Below are positions 5,334-10,549 of a stretch of DNA of 10,549 nucleotides, piece after piece. The DNA comes from JALGWA01 sp964604955. GTDB lineage: Bacteria; Arandabacterota; Arandabacteria; Arandabacterales; JALGWA01. The notes below the pieces were generated by a model. It saw only the letters and a program-made list of their open reading frames with translations. It had not been told where the DNA came from and ran no database searches. The stretch's first letter is position 1; the number at the start of each line of letters is the position of its first letter. The position numbers were made by a program, and so were the translations under genes. Where the stretch lies: the NCBI GenBank assembly GCA_964604955.1, contig CAZSBE010000098.1, forward strand, positions 1 to 10,549, in the 5' to 3' direction.

Positions 5334-6041
5334 TCAGCGGGGCTTTTCTGCGAGGACGACCTGGAAGAATTCTGAGGCCACGACTTCTCTCCTGAGGACC
5401 ACAAAGCCGGCCGACGCGATCTCGTTCTCAAGCCCGCTTTCGAGCAGGTCAAGGTAGGTGGAATACTCGGGCGTAGGCCATTCCAGGACCCTGTAAAGCC
5501 AGGCCCGCCATGGCCGCGCCGGGCGGTTGTGTTCCAGGATGACGATGCGGCCCCCCGTCTTGAGCACCCGGTATGCCTGGGCGAGGATGTTCCGCCGGAT
5601 CTCGCGCGGGATCTCGTGCAGCGCGCCGAAGATCACGGCCCCGTCGAAATGAGCGTCGTCATACGGCAGGTACTGCGCGTCGGCCATGATGAAGGTGACA
5701 TTGGCGGGGATCGCCTTCCTCCGGGCAACACGCAGCTGATGGTCCGACATCTCGATTCCAACAACCTCTCCCGAGCCCGAAAGCCGCCCGGCGAGCATCA
5801 GGGACAGGGTCCCCGTTCCGGAACAGATGTCGATGACCCTATCGTCCGGGGCCGGCCCCAGCCGGTCCAGCACAAACTCCCTCAGCCTTTTCTCGCCATC
5901 GAAACCGCCGTTCAGAACGAAGAGCATCAGCCCGACGAACAGATCATAGAAACGCGAGAACCATCCGTACCAGGAGGCGTATGTCTTCCGGTAATATGCC
6001 GGAACATGTTTGCTGGCGTTCATGCACATACAGGTTAGCAA
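5334..6041 (-). CDS. Class I SAM-dependent methyltransferase, UbiE-like
   Basis: A 235-residue methyltransferase of the UbiE/MenG-like type. Motif I is VIDICSGTGTLSL (69-81); VVGIEMSD (93-100) ends with the acidic residue that binds the ribose. MADAQYLPYDDAHFDGAV (119-136) and GGRIVILEHNRP (163-174) resemble the matching blocks of UbiE-family enzymes (D-A--LP----FD). The N-terminal YYRKTYASWYGWFSRFYDLF (16-35) is an aromatic helix typical of enzymes with lipid-like or quinone substrates, but no quinone genes are nearby, so the substrate is open. The start is uncertain. TTG at 6041 has GGTGGGA just upstream, while ATGs at 6029 and 6023 lack a ribosome binding site; the TTG is preferred. It is the first gene of the leftward block, facing the surface operon across a 373-base divergent region. 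Confidence 0.85.
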   Translation of the reverse strand: MLTCMCMNASKHVPAYYRKTYASWYGWFSRFYDLFVGLMLFVLNGGFDGEKRLREFVLDRLGPAPDDRVIDICSGTGTLSLMLAGRLSGSGEVVGIEMSDHQLRVARRKAIPANVTFIMADAQYLPYDDAHFDGAVIFGALHEIPREIRRNILAQAYRVLKTGGRIVILEHNRPARPWRAWLYRVLEWPTPEYSTYLDLLESGLENEIASAGFVVLRREVVASEFFQVVLAEKPR

Positions 6042-6071
6042 GTGGTCCCACCGATTTCAACCGCTCCGCGC

Positions 6072-6086
6072 ATCGGGAGCCCCGAT
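6072..6086. repeat. Short perfect inverted repeat followed by TTTT on the plus strand
   Basis: ATCGGG-AGC-CCCGAT forms a 6-base-pair hairpin with a 3-base loop; the plus strand then reads TTTTCC. It is terminator-like for rightward transcripts, but no rightward gene lies upstream. On the minus strand it would sit in the leader of the UbiE-like methyltransferase gene, so it may act there. Confidence 0.35.
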
Positions 6087-6091
6087 TTTCC

Positions 6092-6120
6092 TTGACTGGG
6101 ACCCGTGCTTGGTGGATAAA
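6092..6120 (+). promoter_or_regulatory. Possible promoter of the surface operon
   Basis: TTGACT (6092-6097, 5 of 6) is followed after 17 bases by GATAAA (6115-6120, 4 of 6). If used, the transcript carries a leader of almost 290 bases before the TTG at 6415, leaving room for regulation by the downstream inverted repeats. A perfect TTGACA at 6135-6140 lies nearby but has no acceptable -10 element. Confidence 0.4.
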
Positions 6121-6131
6121 TCAGGTGCCCA

Positions 6132-6189
6132 GTGTTGACAATGTGATTCAGTAAACCGGAAAGCGGAATCTCTTGCTCATGGTCAACAC
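6132..6189. repeat. Spaced inverted repeat in the divergent region
   Basis: GTGTTGAC (6132-6139) and GTCAACAC (6182-6189) are perfect reverse complements 42 bases apart, just downstream of the possible rightward promoter. They could be paired operator half-sites or a long-range stem in the leader. An 8-base match of this kind has a fair chance of occurring at random in a region this long. Confidence 0.3.
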
Positions 6190-6349
6190 GCTCTTTTCAA
6201 GTGTCCCATGGCGGGCATCTGCAAGGATACCATCAGGCCCGGGGCCTTCTCGCCGGCCTGACCAACTCGAAAACCACGACCTGCTTGCCTTTATGAGAGT
6301 TCACGAAAGGGGGTGTCGCGAGGAGCGATTGATGTGTTCATTGCCGGGT

Positions 6350-6367
6350 AACCGGCCAGGGCCGGTT
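6350..6367 (+). repeat. Perfect 8+8 inverted repeat in the leader of the surface operon
   Basis: AACCGGCC-AG-GGCCGGTT is a perfect 18-base palindrome interrupted by two bases. In RNA it gives a 7-base-pair GC-rich hairpin with a CAGG loop. It ends about 33 bases before the ribosome binding site (6400) of the 700-residue surface protein gene. There is no T tract, so a terminator is unlikely. An operator or mRNA-stabilising hairpin is possible. Confidence 0.45.
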
Positions 6368-6399
6368 CCGGGAATCGAGCGTGCAATTTCCAGGAAACC

Positions 6400-6406
6400 A
6401 GGAGGT
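6400..6406 (+). promoter_or_regulatory. Strong ribosome binding site setting a TTG start
   Basis: A complete AGGAGGT lies eight bases before TTG 6415. The signal peptide (MKKEK plus hydrophobic core) begins exactly at this TTG, so the unusual start codon is well supported. Confidence 0.8.
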
Positions 6407-6414
6407 AAGAGACG

Positions 6415-8517
6415 TTGAAGAAAGAGAAGAGTTTTGTGGGTGTTGCGGTTCTGGTTGCTGCCTTGGTCGTTGCTGCGAGCCTGGCCGGGGCGGCGATTCC
6501 GGAGAAGATCAATTACCAGGGGCGGCTCACCGACAGCGGGAGCGGTCTTCCGCTCCCGGGTTCGCATTCGGCGGTCTTTGAGATCTACGACGATGCGACC
6601 GCCGGGTCGATGCTCTGGACCGAGTCGACAACGGTCTCTGCGGACACCAACGGGGTCTTCTCGGTGGTCCTGGGGAGCGTGAACCCGATCGACATTGCCT
6701 TCGAGGGGCCGGCGTTTCTCGAGGTCGAGATCGACGCGGAGACTCTCTCGCCCAGGCGGGAGCTGGTAAGCTCGCCATACGCCTTCACCGCGATGAACGC
6801 GGAGAATCTGGGCGGCCTTCCGTCAAGCGAATACGCCACGGGCGATGAGCTGAGCGTGGCCGGAACCATAAACACCCCGTCTAACCCCGTTGACTGGACG
6901 CAGCTCAAGAACGTGCCGTCGGGGTTTGCCGACGGCACCGATGATGCGGGTGGAACGGGTGACGGTCACTCCCTTGACGCGGCCGACGGCGACCCGGTCA
7001 ACGTCGTCTACGTGGACAACACCGGCAACGTGGGAGTGGGGACACTCACTCCGGAAGAGAAGCTCCACGTTTCCGGGGATATCCGCCTGGACAGCGGCGG
7101 GGACATTTCATTCGGGGATGACAACACCAGGGTTTACCACTCTGCGGACGACCTGTTCCTTACGGCCGACGACGACCTCATGCTCAAACCCGATGATGAT
7201 ATATACATCGGCATAGACGGCAGCGTGCCGTGGGCGCATTTCGATTCGGGCAACAAGAGGCTGGGTGTGGGGCTCGAGAATCCATCGCGGGAACTGCATG
7301 TTCACAAGGACGGCACCAGCACCTGCTACATGGAGTTCACCAATGACGTCACGGGGAAAACCGATGACGACGGCCTGATGGTAGGCATAAACGGGAGCGG
7401 CGACGCTTTCATATACAATCAGGAGCCGGGCCAGGGGCTGAGCCTCGGGACGAATGATGCGCGCCAGTTTTACATAAACTCCGCCGGAGACGTGGCCATA
7501 GGCGGCCACACGACACCCGTTCAGGCCCTGGACGTCGACGGGAACATAAAGGCCGATGAGTTATTCGTCGGGGACAGTTCGACGGATGGAGGGATTTATG
7601 TAGGCTCCAGCGGCATCTCGGGCGTCATCTTATCGGTAGATAAGTACTCCACGTATGGCGGCCAGGCATGGTTTTACGATGAATTGGGGAACAGCACCGT
7701 CGGCCTGCAGCCCGATGCCAGCGGCACGGGCGGCTACTTCCGGGTCAAGCGCAATACGGCCTCAGATGCTTTCACGGTGGATGGTAACTACGCCGGCACC
7801 GGCGACGCCGCCGTGTACATCTACGGCGCCTCACGCCAGGTCACCTTCCGGATGGACCAGAACGGCGACAACTCGGTGCAGCTGCCCAACGACGCGATAT
7901 CGGCAGCCGAGATCGATGATGAGCCGGGGGTCGCGAGCGCGACTTACGACGGTCCCTATAAGTACCTGGATTCCGGTTTCACTTCGCTTGTCAGCCGGAC
8001 GATCGTCAATCCGGGCGCCGATTACTGCCTCGTGATCGGGACCTGCGAAGCCCGCTTGCAGCATGTCACCGGCACCATTAGCCGGGCCGACTTCGGAGTA
8101 TCCACGGTCGTCAACGCCTGGGGCGATAATCAGGATAATTCGCTTATCATACCGAGCACCGTGCCGACCGGAGAATTTTTCTTCCCCGTTACGGTTCACG
8201 CCGTGTTTGACGCAGCGTCGGGGTCCGATATCTTCTACTTCCTCGCAAAGGAGCACTCGGGCAACGTCTCGGTGTATGACGCGCAGATTTCGATCCTCTA
8301 CGTCCCAACGGCATACGGAACGGTGGTGCCCCCGGCTCCGGTCGACGGCATGGCGGAGGAAGAGCAGACCGGGACGGCCCTCCCCATGACCGAAGCCGAT
8401 TACGCCGCCGAACAGGCCGAGTCTGAAGCTTTCAACAGGGCGAGGATTGAGAGGGAGATAGCCGAGATGAGGGCCCGGCTGGAGGCCCTGGAAGAGGAAA
8501 TGCAGGGGCAGCAGTGA
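6415..8517 (+). CDS. Exported fibre-like surface protein with YQGRL module and C-terminal coiled coil
   Basis: A 700-residue exported protein. Residues 1-26 are a signal peptide (KKEK, hydrophobic core, AGA before AIPEK). Residues 27-134 form a module often seen at the N-terminus of large secreted proteins of uncultured bacteria: INYQGRLTD, LWTES, GVFSVVLG, and LSPRRELVSSPYAF leading to NAENLGG. Residues 205-378 contain three copies of a phage-tail-fibre-like motif (V-G-V-G-T--P---LHV-G) at 205, 282 and 359, exactly 77 residues apart. VQLPNDAISAAEI (488-500) leads into a beta-rich C-terminal domain (about 515-632), possibly a C1q/TNF-like jelly roll (guess). Residues about 660-698 are a charged heptad-like coiled coil (RIEREIAEMRARLEALEEEM), where trimeric fibres often carry an S74 chaperone domain instead. 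A role in a surface fibre or adhesin is inferred. It is followed after 35 bases by the fibronectin-repeat gene. Confidence 0.88.
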   Translation: MKKEKSFVGVAVLVAALVVAASLAGAAIPEKINYQGRLTDSGSGLPLPGSHSAVFEIYDDATAGSMLWTESTTVSADTNGVFSVVLGSVNPIDIAFEGPAFLEVEIDAETLSPRRELVSSPYAFTAMNAENLGGLPSSEYATGDELSVAGTINTPSNPVDWTQLKNVPSGFADGTDDAGGTGDGHSLDAADGDPVNVVYVDNTGNVGVGTLTPEEKLHVSGDIRLDSGGDISFGDDNTRVYHSADDLFLTADDDLMLKPDDDIYIGIDGSVPWAHFDSGNKRLGVGLENPSRELHVHKDGTSTCYMEFTNDVTGKTDDDGLMVGINGSGDAFIYNQEPGQGLSLGTNDARQFYINSAGDVAIGGHTTPVQALDVDGNIKADELFVGDSSTDGGIYVGSSGISGVILSVDKYSTYGGQAWFYDELGNSTVGLQPDASGTGGYFRVKRNTASDAFTVDGNYAGTGDAAVYIYGASRQVTFRMDQNGDNSVQLPNDAISAAEIDDEPGVASATYDGPYKYLDSGFTSLVSRTIVNPGADYCLVIGTCEARLQHVTGTISRADFGVSTVVNAWGDNQDNSLIIPSTVPTGEFFFPVTVHAVFDAASGSDIFYFLAKEHSGNVSVYDAQISILYVPTAYGTVVPPAPVDGMAEEEQTGTALPMTEADYAAEQAESEAFNRARIEREIAEMRARLEALEEEMQGQQ
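7027..7548 (+). repeat. Three tail-fibre-like protein motifs at a 77-residue period
   Basis: Within the 700-residue surface protein, NVGVGTLTPEEKLHVSGDI (205-223), RLGVGLENPSRELHVHKDG (282-300) and DVAIGGHTTPVQALDVDGNI (359-378) share the pattern G-hydrophobic-G-x-x-x-P-x-x-x-L-x-V-x-G. Their starts in DNA are 7027, 7258 and 7489, exactly 231 bases apart. The intervening residues are not obviously similar, so the period reflects old duplication or structural constraint and not recent copying. Confidence 0.65.
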
Positions 8518-8552
8518 TGGCATCCACTGAAATCAGACAGGAGGATTTGATA

Positions 8553-10549
8553 ATGCTACCCGCGCGTAATCGCGTGAGGTGGGTGCCGTTTGCCCTCCTT
8601 GCGATAAGTGTGATGGCCCTGCTGGCCTGGTCCGGTGCCGCGCTTGCCGGCGCGGAGACGGCGGCGGATGTCGTGAGCGCCGGGGGCGGGCAGAGCCAGT
8701 CCGCGTCTCTTGTAATATCGGATACTTTCGGTCAGGGCCCGCTGGGCCCGTCGGCGAGCGGCGCCAGTATCAGCCTGCTGGACGGTTTCTGGGCCGCCGC
8801 TGCTCTGGCCGCGAAGGGCGATACGCTGCCCCCCGCTGCTGTTGCCTTTTTCACGGCGAGTCCGCGCGATGAGGCGGTCATGCTCAGGTGGACCAACCCG
8901 GGTGACGCGGACTTCGCCAGGACGGTGATCCGCTATTCGACCACGGGCTACCCCGGCTCGCCCACCGCTGGGCACGCCGTCGAGAACGGCGCGGGCGGCG
9001 CTTTCGCGAATGCCGCCGCGGCCGCGGACAGCTTCGCACATGCCGGGCTCGTGAACCAGACGACTTACTACTATACGGCGTTCGCCTTTGACAGTTCGGC
9101 CAACTACTCCTCCGGGGTGATCGCCTCGGCGGCGCCGTTCGATGACGACCCGCCGCTCGCCGTTGCCCAGTTTACGGCTGCAGGCAGCGATACCACCGTC
9201 ACTCTGCGCTGGAGCAATCCAAGCGACGCCGACTTCGACCATACGCTGATAAGGTACTCGACCGCCTCCTGGCCTTCCGGGCCCGGAGAGGGTCTGGCGG
9301 TCGAAAACGGCAACGGCGGCAGGTTCCCCAACGCGGCGGCATCGGCGGACAGCTTCGCGCACAAGGGCCTGGATAACGGCCAGACTTACTACTACACGGC
9401 CTTTGCCGGCGACGAGGTGCCGAACTACTCGTCCGGGCTCACGGCTTCGGGCGTGCCCGCCGATGAAACCGCACCGGCCGCGGTTCAAGCACTCTCGAGC
9501 GCGGCCGGTGACACGACCGTTGTTCTCCGGTGGACGAATCCGGATGATGCGGATTTCGACCACACGCTGATCCGGTATTCTACGAGTGAGATTCCCTCGT
9601 CGCCCGGTGACGGGCTCCCGGTGGATAACGGGGCCGGAGGGGAGTTCCCGGGTGCTGCAGCGAGCGTCGACAGTTTCGTGCATGCGGGGCTGGCGAACGG
9701 CACTACGTACTACTACGCCGCCTTCGCGGGTGACGAAGTGCCCAATTACGCCGATCCCGTGGGAACCAGCGCTACTCCCGTGGATACCGTGCCGCCGGCG
9801 CCGCCCACCGCCTTCAGCGCTGTCGCGCTCAGCGACGGCACGGTCAAGCTTCGCTGGACCAACGCGGCCGACATCGACGCCGGGGGCGTGCACATAAGGT
9901 ACTCCACGACCTCCTACCCGGACAATGAGACCGAGGGGGTATACGTGGACAACGGCGCCGGAGGAGTGTTCATAACCGCTCCCGCCGCCGCCGACAGCTT
10001 TGTCCATACGGAGCTCACGGTCGGCACCACGTATTACTATTCGGCTTTCACATACGATGAAGAGGACAACTTCTCCACCGGCGCTACGGCGGGCGCAACA
10101 CCGTATGACAACACCTCTCCCGGCTTCGACATCTCCGTGTTCCAGAACCCGTACCTTACGAATCACCTGGACGTGTTCGTGGTACAGTCAGAGGCGATCT
10201 TCGATACGAGTTTCATCGTGGTCACGGCCGGTGAGACGCTCGGTATGACAGTGACGGACGTCACCGAGAGGGTCTACAGGGGCGATTACGACCTCTATGC
10301 TACCGGCTCGGTGTCCATCAGGGTCTCCGGCAGGGACGTCAACGGGAACTGGGGATGGACCGAACGCAGTTTCGCGTCCACGTTCGTCCTGGCCGGCGCC
10401 GGGGGGACAGCGGCGAGCCTGGACGGGATGTGCGAGGTAAACATCCCGGGGTCATCCGCGGGAAGCGACATGTATGTGCTCGTCTTCGAGTCCATTGATG
10501 ACGGGGAGACTGTCTACAAGGTCTCGCCGCCGGTCGCGCTCAACAGCTT
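8553..10549 (+). CDS. Exported protein with four fibronectin-III-like repeats, cut at the right edge
   Basis: An open frame from ATG 8553 to the window end, 665 complete codons without a stop. AGGAGG (8539-8544) lies eight bases upstream. Residues 1-32 are a signal peptide ending ALA before GAETA. Residues 33-86 hold a motif common ahead of such repeats in secreted proteins of uncultured bacteria: AGGGQSQSASLVIS, TFGQGPLG and ending LLDGFW. Residues 93-521 are four tandem fibronectin-III-like domains, each with an LRWTNP-like strand, IRYST, a DNG/ENG-GG-F segment, ADSF-H--L and TYYY-AF--D. The remaining sequence (522 onward) starts FDISVFQNPYLTNHLDVFVV and looks like one or more further beta-sandwich domains. 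No catalytic motif is seen. A cell-surface or extracellular structural or binding role is inferred. It shares an operon with the fibre-like gene (35-base gap). A long antisense frame covers most of it but has no family signature. Confidence 0.85.
   Translation, partial: MLPARNRVRWVPFALLAISVMALLAWSGAALAGAETAADVVSAGGGQSQSASLVISDTFGQGPLGPSASGASISLLDGFWAAAALAAKGDTLPPAAVAFFTASPRDEAVMLRWTNPGDADFARTVIRYSTTGYPGSPTAGHAVENGAGGAFANAAAAADSFAHAGLVNQTTYYYTAFAFDSSANYSSGVIASAAPFDDDPPLAVAQFTAAGSDTTVTLRWSNPSDADFDHTLIRYSTASWPSGPGEGLAVENGNGGRFPNAAASADSFAHKGLDNGQTYYYTAFAGDEVPNYSSGLTASGVPADETAPAAVQALSSAAGDTTVVLRWTNPDDADFDHTLIRYSTSEIPSSPGDGLPVDNGAGGEFPGAAASVDSFVHAGLANGTTYYYAAFAGDEVPNYADPVGTSATPVDTVPPAPPTAFSAVALSDGTVKLRWTNAADIDAGGVHIRYSTTSYPDNETEGVYVDNGAGGVFITAPAAADSFVHTELTVGTTYYYSAFTYDEEDNFSTGATAGATPYDNTSPGFDISVFQNPYLTNHLDVFVVQSEAIFDTSFIVVTAGETLGMTVTDVTERVYRGDYDLYATGSVSIRVSGRDVNGNWGWTERSFASTFVLAGAGGTAASLDGMCEVNIPGSSAGSDMYVLVFESIDDGETVYKVSPPVALNS
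8829..10115 (+). repeat. Four tandem fibronectin-III-like repeats
   Basis: Repeat borders placed at the proline-rich start of each unit are 8829-9149, 9150-9470, 9471-9791 and 9792-10115, giving 107, 107, 107 and 108 codons. Units 2 and 3 are the most alike in protein (DADFDHTLIRYST and GDEVPNY in both). Unit 4 is the most diverged (DIDAGGVHIRYST). The DNA differs widely between units, so they are old duplications held together by protein-level selection. Confidence 0.85.

Larger units (their letters stand above)
6042..6414. other. Divergent intergenic region
   Basis: This 373-base stretch separates the leftward methyltransferase gene from the rightward surface operon and holds no convincing gene. 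It contains one possible rightward promoter (6092-6120), three inverted repeats (6072-6086, 6132-6189, 6350-6367) and the strong ribosome binding site of the next gene (6400-6406). No recognisable riboswitch or tRNA was found. No clear leftward promoter could be picked out for the methyltransferase. Confidence 0.7.

Noticed and set aside
6173..6418. Small plus-strand frame in the divergent region, 81 codons
   Set aside because: It has no ribosome binding site and a composition unlike a folded protein, and it runs into the start of the fibre-like gene in another frame. It is better seen as leader sequence.
6415..8517. Prophage origin for the fibre-like protein
   Set aside because: Apart from the tail-fibre-like motifs there are no phage genes, integrase or attachment repeats in the window, and the protein has a Sec signal peptide.
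8556..10166. A 536-codon open frame on the minus strand antisense to the fibronectin-repeat gene
   Set aside because: It is the shadow of a GC-rich repeat gene: the protein is rich in Arg, Gly and Val in low-complexity order and matches no family. The plus frame has a signal peptide, a ribosome binding site and clear fibronectin-like repeats.
1..10549. CRISPR arrays, tRNA or rRNA genes, insertion sequences
   Set aside because: No regularly spaced direct repeats, tRNA-like cloverleaf, rRNA signature or transposase was found on either strand by reading.

Overview
The window (10,549 bases, GC-rich) looks like chromosome from an uncultured Gram-negative-type (diderm) bacterium. Evidence for an outer membrane and a rich secreted surface: a small putative outer-membrane beta-barrel protein with a signal peptide (3204-3794), a 700-residue exported protein with a 'YQGRL...SPYAF' N-terminal module and phage-fibre-like repeats (6415-8517), and an exported protein with four tandem fibronectin-III-like repeats (8553 to the right edge). 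This combination is typical of metagenome-derived lineages around the FCB group (Krumholzibacteriota, Eisenbacteria and relatives). That placement is inference from protein style; no rRNA or phylogenetic marker is present.

Layout: the left ~6 kb is transcribed leftward (minus strand), the right ~4.1 kb rightward (plus strand), with a 373-base divergent intergenic region (6042-6414) between them. In order of transcription the minus block is: UbiE-like methyltransferase (5334-6041); rubredoxin-less ferritin-like/rubrerythrin-like diiron protein (4674-5189) with its own promoter and a terminator-like hairpin; a second class I methyltransferase (3894-4532); the beta-barrel protein (3204-3794) with a possible promoter; then a tightly packed four-gene cassette: isochorismatase-like cysteine hydrolase (2483-3139), thioredoxin-reductase-like flavoprotein without the CxxC (1598-2482), RlmN/Cfr-like radical SAM protein (650-1594), and a streptothricin-acetyltransferase-like GNAT (66-650). 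Junctions inside the cassette are 0 bases, 3 bases and a 1-base TGATG overlap, so these genes are almost certainly co-translated. A further coupled reading frame (TAATG) may start at base 66 and run off the left edge.

The cassette is the most interesting part. The radical SAM protein keeps the CX3CX2C cluster motif and the C-terminal cysteine that carries the methyl group in RlmN/Cfr, but it lacks the N-terminal RNA-binding domain and has Ile where the second catalytic cysteine should be. The adjacent flavoprotein keeps both nucleotide-binding motifs but has lost the redox-active disulfide, so it may be an electron donor for the radical SAM enzyme and not a thioredoxin reductase. With a hydrolase and an acetyltransferase alongside, the set looks like an undescribed modification pathway or a resistance module.

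The plus-strand block is a two-gene surface operon (35-base gap). Both genes have strong AGGAGG ribosome binding sites; the first uses a TTG start. The second gene is open at the right edge (665 codons seen).
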